DNA of 64,000 nt from CAWCXF01 sp963799455 (GCA_963799455.1 CAWCXF010000008.1:682001-746000), one strand, 5' to 3'. Positions 50,500 through 59,885 are shown, counted from the first letter of the stretch. The notes: a model not told the origin generated them from the sequence alone. Numbers and translations are program-made.

Positions 50500-50901
50500 T
50501 CAGCGAGGCTCGGCGGCGGCCTGCCTGTGGGCGCTCGCCATGAGGGGGAGGAGCCGCAGCCCTTCGTCCTGGTTGCGCCCGAGCGCCGCGTCGAGCCGGG
50601 CCTCCAGCGCGGCGATCCGCCCCTCGACGGCCTCGGTGTAGTCGGCCATCGACCGCAGCGCGCCGATGAGCTCCTCGTCGCGGTGGCGATGGGCGTCGAG
50701 CGCCGAGAACGGCGCCGGCATCCCGGCGCCGCGCTGGCGCTGGACGCCCTCCCAGGCGCGCAGCGTCTCCATCGCGCCCGCCACCGCCGCCTCGGGCGTC
50801 GGACCGTCGGACGCGCAGCCCGGCAGGTCGGGGAAGAGCGCCTCGAACCCGCCCCCGTCCTCCTCGGACAAGGGCATGACGATCATCGGATACGCGATCA
50901 T
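50500..50901 (-). CDS. HicB-like protein with C-terminal coiled coil, no HicA neighbour
   Basis: 133 residues. The first ~55 fit the HicB/UPF0150 antitoxin fold: IVMPLSEEDGGGFEALFPDLPGCASDGPTPEAAVAGAMETLRAW. The usual C-terminal DNA-binding domain is replaced by a helical, probably coiled-coil segment (MADYTEAVEGRIAALEARLDAAL). GGGAGG lies 5 bases before the ATG. I looked for a HicA (~60 residues, double-stranded RNA-binding-like, Gly-Ser-His motif) on both sides and found none, so it is an orphan or has another role. Confidence 0.7.
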   Translation of the reverse strand: MIAYPMIVMPLSEEDGGGFEALFPDLPGCASDGPTPEAAVAGAMETLRAWEGVQRQRGAGMPAPFSALDAHRHRDEELIGALRSMADYTEAVEGRIAALEARLDAALGRNQDEGLRLLPLMASAHRQAAAEPR

Positions 50902-51331
50902 GGCCACCTCCCGGCTGCGCCGACGCAGCACCACCCTGCCCCATGGATGGACCGGACACGCTAAGATTCCCTGCATATGCGGCGGCTCGCGCGGCATTGT
51001 CGCCATATTCACGACGCGCGGGCCGGCGGGCCTCGGCGAAGGGGTTCGGCCGGACCGGCCGGCCCTCCCACGCCCTTGAGCGAGGACGCAGCGCCGGCCG
51101 AGGAGATCGCCCACGCGTCCCCGGCCGGGACGACGGACCCCGGTCCTCTGGCTCCCCCCAAGGGGGGCCGAGCGCGACGGGGGCGTGGCGGCGCTCCCGC
51201 TCGGCCTTCTGGTCCCGCTCGCGGTGGCGCAGGGGCGTGCGGGACGCCGAGGATCGCCCGGCCGGCGCCGTGCCTCGGCCGGCCGCGAGGGTGGGCCGCC
51301 GGCCGGATGCGTCCCCCGACGGGACCGGCCC
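50902..51331. other. Intergenic region HicB-like / PaaI
   Basis: About 430 bp, no gene. The HicB-proximal 100 bp are less GC-rich than their surroundings and probably hold its promoter, but no box pair is convincing. Confidence 0.4.
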
Positions 51332-51769
51332 TCACGGCTCCTCCTCGAAGTGCCGGCCCTCGATCCGGCGCGACAGGCCGCGGAACAGCGCCACGGTCCG
51401 GCCGTCCTCGCCGGTGACGCGCACGTCGGTGACGCCGGCGCGCCCCGCGAGCGCGCTCTCGGCGGCGTGGGCCGTCAGCCGCTCGCCCCGGCGGCCGGGG
51501 CTGAGGAACGTCACCTGCGCCTCCTGCGCCACGGTGGCCTCGTTGCGGCTGTTGCAGGCGAAGGCGAAGGCGCTGTCGGCGAGCGCGAAGATCACGCCGC
51601 CATGTGCCGAGCCGTGGCCGTTGAGGTGGTCGTCGCGCAGCCGCATCGAGAGCCGCGCGCTCCCCGGCCCCACGGCCTCGATCCGCATCCCCATCGCCCG
51701 GCTCGCGCGGTCGCCTGCCCACATGGCCTCGGCCGAGCGCCGCGCGCGCTCCTCGGGCGTGATGCCCAT
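51332..51769 (-). CDS. paaI: Hotdog-fold acyl-CoA thioesterase, PaaI type
   Basis: 145 residues. Hotdog domain with the PaaI active-site segment LNGHGSAHGGVIFALADSAFAFACNS (Gly-His-Gly; Asp general base), EAQVTFLSPGRRGERLTA, and GEDGRTVALFRGLSRRI. PaaI hydrolyses stalled phenylacetyl-CoA-type intermediates. No other phenylacetate genes lie nearby, so the assignment rests on sequence only. Confidence 0.85.
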   Translation of the reverse strand: MGITPEERARRSAEAMWAGDRASRAMGMRIEAVGPGSARLSMRLRDDHLNGHGSAHGGVIFALADSAFAFACNSRNEATVAQEAQVTFLSPGRRGERLTAHAAESALAGRAGVTDVRVTGEDGRTVALFRGLSRRIEGRHFEEEP

Positions 51770-52973
51770 GCACGCCTCCCCGCGGTGCCGCGCTCCCCGA
51801 CGCGAGCCAACAGGGACCGGCCGGGCGGGTCAACCCGACGGCTCCGCGCGATCGGACGGGCGCCACGTCCGGGCCGGCGGCCGGAGCCCGCCCGGGCCGG
51901 TGAGCGACGGGCGAAGGGCGACGGCGAGCCGGGCGCGCCCCGCGGCCTCCGGGGGGAGCCCGACGGATCCTCGGCTGCCGGAGACGGGGCGCGCGGACGG
52001 CCTCCCGGGAGCGCGATCCAGGGGGGCGGCCCGGCGTCCGTTCGGGCGACGGCTTGCGCTCGCGCCCTGGAGGCGGGCGTCCGGGGCGCCGGATCGGCGA
52101 TCGCCCGATCCCCGGACGGCCCGCGTCGGGCGGCCTCCCGGAGGCCGCCGGGGAGCGCGCTCGAACGAAAGGGGGAAAGGAGGGGCGAAAGGGGGAAAGG
52201 AAGGGCTCCGGCGCCGCGGCTTTGGGTGGGGGCTATGATGCGCGGCACCGGAGCGACGCCAGCGGCGCCATGGGGGGAGTGATGCCCCCCGACCGCGGCA
52301 TGGCGATGGACGGCGCGCGGCGATCGGCGGATGGACCCGCGGCATGATTGCGGCACGAGGCGAGGATTGCGCCGATGCGCATCGCCCGGGCCGCCGGGCG
52401 CGATGCCGGGCGCGATGCCGCGGGGCTGTGCCGCACGGGGCGCGCGCGCGCGCGGCACCGGCTCGGGCCGGCGCGGGCGGGGCGTCGCCGGGTCGCCGAT
52501 CGCCCTCGTGGAGCCCTCGCGCCGGGCCCGAGCGCCGAGGGGGCCGACGGCGGGCCGGACCGGGTGGGACAGGCGGCCCGAGGCCGGCACAGGACGCCCG
52601 TCCTCGGCGCGCCCCGGCACCGAACGACCCCTCGCCGAAGGATGGCGTGCCCCGCATCGCGCCACTCGAAGGGGCGATCGGGGCCACGAGCCGCCGGCCC
52701 ATGGCCCCCCGAGTCGGCCCCGGGAGGCGGCCCGCGCCCGGCTCGGCAGCCCGCGCGCCGAGCGGGCACGGCCCCGATCCCTCGGCCCGGCCCTCGGGCG
52801 CGACGGGTGAGCCCGGATCCGGCCCGCCTTCCGGCACGGTCCCCGAACCCGAGCGCGGGCGGCGGGCCCGAGCGCGGGCGGCGGGCGAGCGATGCGCGCA
52901 GGTGCGCCGCTCGGGCCCGGCGTCCGAGCCGGGCGGGGTTGATTTCGCCGGAAGGCGCCCCCACCCTCGCGCG
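51770..52973. other. 1.2-kb region without a supported gene
   Basis: The longest empty stretch in the window. All long frames translate to Arg/Pro/Gly/Ala-rich shadows with no motif. It contains a duplicated purine tract CGAAAGGGGGAAAGGAGGGG (52166-52205, two 20-bp copies), a GGGGGG-AGTGAT-GCCCCCC hairpin near 52271-52290, and repeated GGGCGCGATGCCG (52397-52423). No tRNA or known RNA family was recognised. It could hold an sRNA or a decayed gene. Confidence 0.5.
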
Positions 52974-53351
52974 ATGACCGTCATGCAGCCGACCCCGCCC
53001 ATCCCCCTCCGCCCCGCCTCCGCGAGCCCGGGCGGGGCGGGGCCGGGGACCGACATCGTGTCCTTCGACCGCCGCGAGCTGAGCGAGATCCTGAGCCTTT
53101 ACGGGCGCATGGTCGCCGCCGGCGAGTGGCGCGACTACGCCATCTCGCACCTGCGCGACGCGGCCGTGTTCTCCGTCTTCCGCCGCACCGCCGAGACCCC
53201 GCTGCACCGCATCGAGAAGCGCCCGCGCCTGCGCGCGCGGCGCCAGATGTATGCGGTGCTGGGCCAGGGCGGGCAGGTGCTCAAGCGCGGCGAGGATCTG
53301 CGCGCGGTGCTGCGCGTGCTCGAGCGCAAGCTGATCCGCGCCGTCGAGTAG
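52974..53351 (+). CDS. DUF2794 domain protein
   Basis: A 125-residue conserved alphaproteobacterial protein: FDRRELSEILSLYGRMVAAG, EWRDYAISHLRDAAVFSVFRR, LHRIEKRPRLRARRQMY, and LRAVLRVLERKLIRAVE. The first 30 residues are Pro-rich and variable. No function is known for the family. It stands alone. Confidence 0.9.
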   Translation: MTVMQPTPPIPLRPASASPGGAGPGTDIVSFDRRELSEILSLYGRMVAAGEWRDYAISHLRDAAVFSVFRRTAETPLHRIEKRPRLRARRQMYAVLGQGGQVLKRGEDLRAVLRVLERKLIRAVE

Positions 53352-53560
53352 GCGCGCGCCGCCGCGGTCGGACCGACCCCGCGTCTCCTCCGCCCGCACG
53401 CAGCACGGCCTTCCCGTCTGGAGACCGCCGACCTCCGGCGCCGCTCGTCGATCGCCGCGGATCGCGAGGCTGCCTCGTCAGGCCGTTCGCGGCCACTCGG
53501 CACGGCGAGGGGCCCGACGCGCCGGCCCCCGAGAGGCCCCCCGGCCCGATCGGCGCCGCC

Positions 53561-54421
53561 TCAGGGCCGCCGGCGCGCGGTCGGCCGGCCGTCGCCCTGC
53601 GCCTCGATCCGGGCGACGGCCTCGGCCGTGCCCTCGATCGCCACCGCCATGGCGAAGGCGTTGGCATGCACGATCCGCGTCGCGTCGAGCGCCATCGCCA
53701 CGTGGCCGCGCCAGAAGATCAGGTCGCCCCGGCGCAGGGGCTCGCCCTCGGCCAAGGGGACGCCGACCCGCGCCTCCTGCTGGTCGCTGTCGCCGGGGCA
53801 GGCGAGGCCGCAGGCCAGGAGCGCCGCCTGCACCAGCCCCGAGCAGTCGATCCCGTCCGAGCCGTTGCCGGCCCAGAGGTAGGGCGCCCCGAGCAGGAGG
53901 AGCGCCACCGCGGCCGGATCCTCCATCGGCTCGTCGAGGGCGCGCAGGTGCATGGCCGGCACGAAGGCCAGGGCGCCGCGCCAGCTCGTCCCGGCCCAGC
54001 GGCCCTCGGGGGACGCGGCGAGCCGCGCGCCGAAGGAGAGCGCCGCGAGCGGGGGGCGATGGAGGTCGGGCGCGGGGTAGAGATGCGTGCGCCGGACCAC
54101 CACGGCGTGGGTGGGCTCGGACGCGGCCTGCGGGCCGAGCGCGGCCTGCGGGCCGAGCGCGGCCTCGGGGAGATGGCCGACGTAGCCGTCCTTGGCGGAG
54201 GCGCCGAAGGCGTGGCCGTCCGAGACCTCCAGCACGTCGAAGCGGTCGCCATGCAGCAGCTGACGGTCGCGCGCGCCGTTCGGGGCGGCGAGGAGGAACG
54301 CGTCCTCGGCCACGACGCGCCGCGCCGAGGGCTCGACGAAGCGCTCGGCTTCCACGCGCCCGCGCCAGGAGATCGGCGCCACGCGGCCGTTGCTGGGGAT
54401 CTCGCGCCGGTCGCGGCTCAC
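53561..54421 (-). CDS. NlpC/P60 (C40) cell-wall peptidase with SH3-like domains
   Basis: 286 residues. SH3-like part (LHGDRFDVLEVSDGHAFGASAKDGYVGHLPEAALG), then the catalytic domain: LLGAPYLWAGNGSDGIDCSGLVQAAL (Cys nucleophile), LRRGDLIFWRGHVAMALD (His), IVHANAFAMAV. Likely cleaves gamma-D-Glu-diamino acid bonds in peptidoglycan fragments; no signal peptide, so it may work on recycled muropeptides. GTG start overlapping the pepA stop (GTGA). This pair is conserved in Rhodobacterales. A 15-bp duplication (54123-54167) repeats LGPQAA. Confidence 0.9.
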   Translation of the reverse strand: MSRDRREIPSNGRVAPISWRGRVEAERFVEPSARRVVAEDAFLLAAPNGARDRQLLHGDRFDVLEVSDGHAFGASAKDGYVGHLPEAALGPQAALGPQAASEPTHAVVVRRTHLYPAPDLHRPPLAALSFGARLAASPEGRWAGTSWRGALAFVPAMHLRALDEPMEDPAAVALLLLGAPYLWAGNGSDGIDCSGLVQAALLACGLACPGDSDQQEARVGVPLAEGEPLRRGDLIFWRGHVAMALDATRIVHANAFAMAVAIEGTAEAVARIEAQGDGRPTARRRP

Positions 54422-55821
54422 GGACCCAGGATCCGCGGCAGCGCGGCGAGGAGCGCGCGCGCGCCCTGCCCCACGCCGCCCTTGGGGCGCGCGGGCGCCG
54501 CCGAGGGCTGCCAGCCGTAGATGTCGAAATGGACGTATCGCCCCGCGCCCGCGAAGCGGCGCAGGAAGAGCGCCGCGGTGATCGCGCCCGCGAAGCCGCC
54601 CTTGGGCGCGTTGTCGAGATCGGCGAGGTCGGGCTCGATCATCGCCTCGTAGGGGGCGTGGAAGGGCAGGCGCCAGACCGGGTCGCGCGCGGCCTCGCCT
54701 GCGGCCGCGAGCGCGGCGGCCACCGCCTCGTCGTCGGTGAGGAAGGGCGCGATGTCGGGGCCGACGGCGACCCGCGCCGCCCCCGTCAGCGTCGCCATGC
54801 TCACCAGCAGGTCCGGGGGATCCTCGGCCGCGAGCGCCAGCGCGTCCGCGAGCACCAGCCGCCCCTCGGCGTCGGTGTTGTTGACCTCGACGGTGAGGCC
54901 GAGGCGCGAGGCGAGCACGTCGCCGGGGCGCATCGCCGAGCCGTCGATGGCGTTCTCGGCCGCCGGGATCAGCACGCGCAGCCGCAGGGGCAGCCGCAGC
55001 GCCATGATCGTCGCGGCGAGGCCGAGCGCGGTCGCGGCCCCGCCCATGTCCTTCTTCATCAGCGCCATCGAGGCGACGGGCTTGATGTCGAGCCCGCCGG
55101 TGTCGAAGCAGATGCCCTTGCCCACGAGCGTGAGGCGCGGCCCCGCCTCGCCCCAGGCCATGTCGATCAGCCGGGGCGGGCGGGCCGAGGCGCGGCCCAC
55201 CGCATGGATCAGCGGGAAGCCGTTCTCCAGCGCGTCGCCTTCGACGACCTCGACCCGCGCGCCGTGCGCCTCGGCCAGCCCGCGCGCGGCGGCGGCCAGC
55301 TCCCCGGGGCCCATGTGGGAGGCGGGCGCGCCGATGAGGTCGCGCGTGAGGCGCTCGCCCGCGGCGATGGCCTCCAGGCGCGCGGCGTCCACCCCCTGAG
55401 GCGCGACCAGCCGCGCCAGGGGGCGCGCCGGCTCCGTCCGGGTCGTCTTGAACCGCTCGTCGCGGTGACCCGCGAGCAGCCAGCCGAGCGCCGCCTCGTC
55501 GAGCGCGGGGCCCGGCGCCGGGCCGGTGGCCAGACGGTAGGCGCGCGGCGGCAGCCGGTCGAGCCCCGCGGCCGCGGCGAAGCGCTGGCGCGCGCGGGCG
55601 GCCTCGGTGCCGAGCCCCACCGCGGCCAGCGCCACCCCGCCCTCGGCGTCGGGCACCGCGACCGCCTGGCCGACGCGCCCCGCGAAGCCCGAGGCCGCGA
55701 GCCAGCGCGCGGCGGGCGCGGGCAGCCCCGAGAGCCACGCCGCCGCCTCGTCCTCGGCGACGAGGTGCAGGGGGACCGGGCCGCCCTGCTCGGCGTCGGG
55801 GTCGGCGAAGCGCGGCGTCAT
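54418..55821 (-). CDS. Leucyl aminopeptidase family protein (M17)
   Basis: 467 residues, a hexameric Zn/Mn aminopeptidase. Divergent N-terminal domain, then catalytic residues: LTLVGKGICFDTGGLDIKP (Lys, Asp), MALMKKDMGGAA (Asp), IPAAENAIDGSAMRPGDVL, the signature VEVNNTDAEGRLVLADAL (NTDAEGRL), and a C-terminal FDIYGWQPS. Probably supplies amino acids from peptides; its coupling to a cell-wall peptidase hints at muropeptide breakdown, which is inference. Confidence 0.92.
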   Translation of the reverse strand: MTPRFADPDAEQGGPVPLHLVAEDEAAAWLSGLPAPAARWLAASGFAGRVGQAVAVPDAEGGVALAAVGLGTEAARARQRFAAAAGLDRLPPRAYRLATGPAPGPALDEAALGWLLAGHRDERFKTTRTEPARPLARLVAPQGVDAARLEAIAAGERLTRDLIGAPASHMGPGELAAAARGLAEAHGARVEVVEGDALENGFPLIHAVGRASARPPRLIDMAWGEAGPRLTLVGKGICFDTGGLDIKPVASMALMKKDMGGAATALGLAATIMALRLPLRLRVLIPAAENAIDGSAMRPGDVLASRLGLTVEVNNTDAEGRLVLADALALAAEDPPDLLVSMATLTGAARVAVGPDIAPFLTDDEAVAAALAAAGEAARDPVWRLPFHAPYEAMIEPDLADLDNAPKGGFAGAITAALFLRRFAGAGRYVHFDIYGWQPSAAPARPKGGVGQGARALLAALPRILGP

Positions 55822-55985
55822 CGGGGCGGGATCCTCTCGGGCGGCCTGTCGCGGCCGCGCGAGCCTAGCGACGGGCGCGCCGGCCGCAAGGCGGGCCGGG
55901 CGCGCCGGGGAGGCGAGGACGGCCGCTCCGCGCGGGCGGGCGCGGCCCGCTCCCCGTCCCGCGCCCGCCCGAGCATGGCCGCCCC

Positions 55986-56366
55986 TCAGGGCTCGGCGTG
56001 CCCCCAGGCGGCCATCAGCGAGTGGTCGCCGATCCGAGCCAGCCGCGCCGCGGTGGCGGCGGCGGCGGGCACGTCGCAGCGCGCGGCGGTCTCGGCCACG
56101 TCGGAGGCGACCGCGGCCAGCGTCGTCATGCCGACCTCGGAGGCGATGCCGACGATGCCGCGCGCCGCCTGGGCGAGGTCGGCCATGGTCTCGATGCCCT
56201 CGCGCATCTCGATGCGCGAGAGCCTCGCCGCCAGCTCGCGCATCGCGCGCTTGAGCACCGCCTCGGCCGCGTCGGCGCCCATGTCGTCGTTGAGCGCCTC
56301 GATCGGGCGCGGGTCGAGCGCCACGCGCTCCTCGAACTCCAGAACGTTCACCGCCGCGTTCGCCAT
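55986..56366 (-). CDS. Hpt-like four-helix protein without the phosphorylatable His
   Basis: 126 residues, all-helical (ADAAEAVLKRAMRELAARL; LARIGDHSLMAAWG). The central MADLAQAARGIVGIASEVGM fits the Hpt helix LAHxxKGxxxxxG, but the His is Gln66 (codon CAG) and the Lys after it is Arg69. If correct, it cannot relay phosphate and may be an adaptor or inhibitor. Some Rhodobacterales carry an Hpt gene next to the carbonic anhydrase, which supports the reading. No kinase or regulator is adjacent. Confidence 0.5.
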   Translation of the reverse strand: MANAAVNVLEFEERVALDPRPIEALNDDMGADAAEAVLKRAMRELAARLSRIEMREGIETMADLAQAARGIVGIASEVGMTTLAAVASDVAETAARCDVPAAAATAARLARIGDHSLMAAWGHAEP

Positions 56367-56502
56367 CGGGGGGCCTCCTCTTCCGCTCGTCCCACGCCTC
56401 CCCTATGGACGGGTCATGCCTTCCGGGCGGTGAAGGCCGGCCTGGGAAAAGCGCCGCTTTCGCACCAACTTACGCTCTAATCCCCGACAACGGAGCCGCC
56501 TC

Positions 56503-57153
56503 ATGGACCGCGCCAAGCCGCTTCCCGCCCATCTCGTCCAGCGCTACCAGGGCTGGCGCGCCACGGGCTACGCCGAGAGCCGGAGCTGGTATCGCCGCCT
56601 CGCCGAGGAGGGCCAGCGGCCTCGCACCATGCTGATCGGGTGCTGCGACAGCCGGGTGCTCTCGACCTCGATCTTCGGCGCCGAGCCGGGCGAGTTCTTC
56701 ATCCACCGCAACATCGCCGCCCTCGTGCCGGGCCACAACCCGGACGGGGATCTGCACGGCACCTCGGCCGCGATCGAATACGCGGTGACCGCGCTCAAGG
56801 TCGCCAACCTGATCGTGCTCGGCCACTCGTCGTGCGGCGGCGTCAAGGGCTGCCACGACATGTGCGCGGGCCTCGCGCCCGAGCTTCAGGAGCGCTCCTC
56901 CTTCGTCGGCCGCTGGATGGAGCTCCTGCGCCCGGGCTACGAGCGCGTGGCGGGGATCGAGGACGAGGCCGCGCGCCTCGCGGCGCTGGAGAAGGAGGCG
57001 GTGCTGACCTCGCTGTCGAACCTGATGACCTTCCCCTTCGTGGCCGAGCGCGTCGAGGCGGGCGACCTCGCGCTGCACGGGGTGTGGGCCGACATCGGCG
57101 AGGGGGCGCTGCACGGCTGGGATCCGGCGCGGGGGGCCTTCGTGCCGCTCTGA
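56503..57153 (+). CDS. Beta-class carbonic anhydrase
   Basis: 216 residues, interconverts CO2 and bicarbonate. Zinc ligands: MLIGCCDSRV (Cys, Asp-Arg dyad), then VLGHSSCGGVKGC (His, Cys). Also FIHRNIAALVP and SAAIEYAVTALKVANLIV. Bicarbonate would serve acetyl-CoA carboxylase and other carboxylations. The gene lies convergent to asd, a common arrangement in Rhodobacterales. GGAG lies 9 bases before the ATG. Confidence 0.94.
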   Translation: MDRAKPLPAHLVQRYQGWRATGYAESRSWYRRLAEEGQRPRTMLIGCCDSRVLSTSIFGAEPGEFFIHRNIAALVPGHNPDGDLHGTSAAIEYAVTALKVANLIVLGHSSCGGVKGCHDMCAGLAPELQERSSFVGRWMELLRPGYERVAGIEDEAARLAALEKEAVLTSLSNLMTFPFVAERVEAGDLALHGVWADIGEGALHGWDPARGAFVPL

Positions 57154-57367
57154 CGGCCCGGCCCGGCCTCGCGGCTCGCGCGGGGCCGGCGGGGCGTGGC
57201 GCTCCACGAGCGGCCCGGCGGGCGCAGGCTCCGCGAACCAGGTCCGGGCGAGGGCCGCATCCGGCCGGTGCGGCGCTCCGGCGGGCCCTTCCCGGCCCAC
57301 CGGCGGCGATGGCTGGCCGAGCGACACCTGGGCCTGCGCGGGCCGACGACGCCGTGGTCGAGCGTCC

Positions 57368-58390
57368 CTAGCCCTTCCGCAGCGCCTCGCGGCCCAAGAG
57401 CTCCGCGATCTGGACCGCGTTGAGCGCAGCACCCTTGCGCAGGTTGTCGGACACGCACCAGAGGCTGAGGCCGGACTCGACCGTGACGTCCTGGCGGATG
57501 CGGCTGACAAAGGTGGCGTAGTCGCCGACGCACTCGATGGGCGTCACGTAGCCGCCGTCCTCGCGCTTGTCGATCACCATGAGGCCCGGCGCCTCGCGCA
57601 GGATGTCGCGCGCCTCCTCCTCGTCGAGGAAGTCCTCGAACTCGACGTTGATCGCCTCGGCGTGGCCGACGAAGGTCGGCACGCGCACGCAGGTGGCGAC
57701 GACCTTGATCTTGGGATCGATGATCTTCTTGGTCTCGACCACCATCTTCCACTCCTCGCGGGTCGAGCCGTCCTCCATGAAGAGGTCGATCTGGGGGATG
57801 ACGTTGAAGGCGATCTGGCGCGGGAAGGTCTTGGGCTCGACGCCCTGGCCGGGGACGTAGATGCCCTTGGTCTGGTCCCAGAGCTCGTCCACCCCCTCCT
57901 TGCCGGCGCCCGAGACCGACTGGTAGGTCGAGACCACCACCCGCTTGACGCGCGCGCGGTCGTGGAGCGGCTTGAGCGCCACCACCATCTGCGCCGTCGA
58001 GCAGTTGGGGTTGGCGATGACGTTGCGCTTGGCGTAGCCGTGGATGGCGTGCGCGTTCACCTCCGGCACGATCAGCGGCACGTCGGGCTCGTAGCGGTAG
58101 AGCGAGGAGTTGTCGATCACGACGCAGCCCGCGCGGGCGGCGCGCGGCGCGTGCTCGGCGGTGGCCTGCGAGCCCACAGCGAAGAGCGCCATGTCGAAGC
58201 CGTGGAAGTCGAACCCGTCGAGATCGCGGGTGCGCAGCGTCGCGTCGCCGTAGCTCACCTCGGTGCCCATCGAGCGGCGCGAGGCCAGCGCCACCACCTC
58301 GTCGGCCGGGAAGCCCCGCTCGGCGAGGATGGCGAGCATCTCGCGCCCGACATTGCCCGTGGCACCCGCGACGACGACCCTGTAGCCCAT
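57368..58390 (-). CDS. asd: Aspartate-semialdehyde dehydrogenase
   Basis: Reduces aspartyl phosphate to aspartate semialdehyde, the branch point to lysine/DAP, threonine and methionine, and feeds DapA. 340 residues. NADP motif VVVAGATGNVGREML, LASRRSMGTEVSYG, catalytic Cys in NPNCSTAQMVVAL, STYQSVSGAGKEGVDEL, CVRVPTFVGHAEAINVEFE (substrate His), and WCVSDNLRKGAALNAVQIAELL. Complete. A minus-strand promoter is visible upstream. Confidence 0.96.
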   Translation of the reverse strand: MGYRVVVAGATGNVGREMLAILAERGFPADEVVALASRRSMGTEVSYGDATLRTRDLDGFDFHGFDMALFAVGSQATAEHAPRAARAGCVVIDNSSLYRYEPDVPLIVPEVNAHAIHGYAKRNVIANPNCSTAQMVVALKPLHDRARVKRVVVSTYQSVSGAGKEGVDELWDQTKGIYVPGQGVEPKTFPRQIAFNVIPQIDLFMEDGSTREEWKMVVETKKIIDPKIKVVATCVRVPTFVGHAEAINVEFEDFLDEEEARDILREAPGLMVIDKREDGGYVTPIECVGDYATFVSRIRQDVTVESGLSLWCVSDNLRKGAALNAVQIAELLGREALRKG

Positions 58391-58844
58391 GACAAATCCC
58401 TTCCGTTCGGCCCGCGCCTCCTAGCGCGCGGGGCCCGCCGGGGAAAGGCGTGAGGCCGCGCGGGCGGTGCGAGGGCGGATGAGGGGAGGTCAGGGGCCGC
58501 GCGGGCGGTGCGGGGGCGGGACGGCCATCCGCGCCATGGCGTCGGCGCGAGGCCGTGGGGGCGACGCGAGGCCCGAAGGGAATGGCAGGCCATCCGGTGC
58601 CGAGGCCGCGCCGGCCGCGCGGCGGGTCGCCGGCATCGCGCGGGGCGGACCGGCCGTGCGGGGCGCGGTCCGCGCCCCGGGGCTCGGACGCGTCGCGCGC
58701 GGGGACGGGCGGGCTCTGGCCTCCGGGCGGAATCCGGGGGAGGACCGAGCGGGCGCGCCATCCTCCCCCACCCTTCCCCAGGCGGAATCCGGGGGCGGCC
58801 ATCGCGCCTGCCGCGCCCCGGCACGCGCCGTCCGGCGGCCGCGG
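58391..58844. other. Intergenic region glycosyltransferase/asd
   Basis: No gene. Contains the asd promoter at one end and two direct repeats: GGCCGCGCGGGCGGTGCG (58453-58470 and 58496-58513) and GGCGGAATCCGGGGG (58727 and 58781). Confidence 0.5.
58418..58446 (-). promoter_or_regulatory. Predicted asd promoter
   Basis: Minus strand TTTCCC (58446-58441), 17-bp spacer, TAGGAG (58423-58418), leader ~20 nt. The -35 box is weak. Confidence 0.38.
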
Positions 58845-59885
58845 TCAGCCCTCCGTCAGCAGGCGGCGATAGACCGCCTCCAGCGCGGCCGCCTCCGCCT
58901 CGATGGCGTGGCGCGCCTCGACATGGGCGCGCGCGGCGCGGCCCATCGCCTCCCGGCGATCCGCGTCGTCGAGCAGGGGCGCCATCGCCGCGGCCATCGC
59001 GCCCGCGTCGTCGGGCGGCACCAGCCGGCCCGTCTCGCCGTCGCGCAGGAGGTCGGGGAAGGCGCCGACCGTGGTGGCGACCACCGGCACGCCGCTGGCC
59101 ATCGCCTCCAGGGGCGTGAGCCCGAAGCCCTCCCAGCGCTGGGGGGCGACGTAGAGGTCCATCGCCGCGTGGTGGTCGGCCAGCGCCTCCCAGGTGAGGT
59201 GGGGGGCCCAGCGGAACCGCTCGGCGAGCCCGGCCGCGGCGATCCGATCGCGCAGGCCGCCGGCGAAGCCCGCGTCGTCCGCCCGCCCGACGATCAGGGC
59301 GCGCAGATCGGGGCGCTCGGGCATCAGCGCCAGCAGCGCCTCCACCAGCAGATCGGTGCCCTTCTGCGCCCGGATGCGGCCGAAGCAGCCGACCCAGAGG
59401 CCGGGCGCGAGCCCCAGCCTCTCGCGCAGCGCATCGCGGTCGGGGGCGGGGCGGAACGCCTGCACGTCCACGCCGTGCTGGACGACCGTGGCCGGGCGCT
59501 CCAGGTAGGACGCCGCCCTGGCCGAGGTCGCCACCACCGCGTCCATCCGCGCGATCAGCGCCCGCGTGTAGCGTGAGTGACGGCGCTGCGCGGCCGAGGT
59601 GAAGAGGAGCCGCAGGCGCCGTCGCAGGAGGTGGCGCAGCGCGAGGCCCAGCAGCATCTCGGTGTTGCGCCGCGCGTGCCAGACCCGCGGCCGGTCTCGC
59701 GGAAGGCGCGCCACCTGCGCCCAGGAGAGCCGCGGCAAATCCTCGGGCAGCCCCGGCCCGACCACGGCGATGCCGATGATGCGCGCCTGCACCGGCACCA
59801 GCCGCACCACGGTCGCGGTGACGCCCGACAGGCGCCGCTTGAGGTTGGGGGCGAGCACGGCGACGCTCGCGGGGTCGGCTCTCAT
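58845..59885 (-). CDS. Glycosyltransferase family 4 protein
   Basis: 346 residues, GT-B fold retaining transferase. Visible: HARRNTEMLLGLALRHLLRRRLRLLFTSAAQR, VVQHGVDVQAFRPAPDR, VGCFGRIRAQKGTDLLVEALLAL, VGRADDAGFAGGLRDRI, YVAPQRWEGFGLTPLEAMASGVPVVATTVGAF (EGFGLTPLEAMA sugar-nucleotide site), GRLVPPDDAGAMAAAM. Resembles LPS core mannosyl/glycosyltransferases of rhizobia and Rhodobacterales (LpcC type), but donor and acceptor are not readable. No partner LPS genes are nearby. Confidence 0.88.
   Translation of the reverse strand: MRADPASVAVLAPNLKRRLSGVTATVVRLVPVQARIIGIAVVGPGLPEDLPRLSWAQVARLPRDRPRVWHARRNTEMLLGLALRHLLRRRLRLLFTSAAQRRHSRYTRALIARMDAVVATSARAASYLERPATVVQHGVDVQAFRPAPDRDALRERLGLAPGLWVGCFGRIRAQKGTDLLVEALLALMPERPDLRALIVGRADDAGFAGGLRDRIAAAGLAERFRWAPHLTWEALADHHAAMDLYVAPQRWEGFGLTPLEAMASGVPVVATTVGAFPDLLRDGETGRLVPPDDAGAMAAAMAPLLDDADRREAMGRAARAHVEARHAIEAEAAALEAVYRRLLTEG

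Noticed and set aside
50902..51331. hicA toxin gene next to the HicB-like gene
   Set aside because: All frames upstream were read; none shows the Gly-Ser-His motif or the short double-stranded RNA-binding-like fold.
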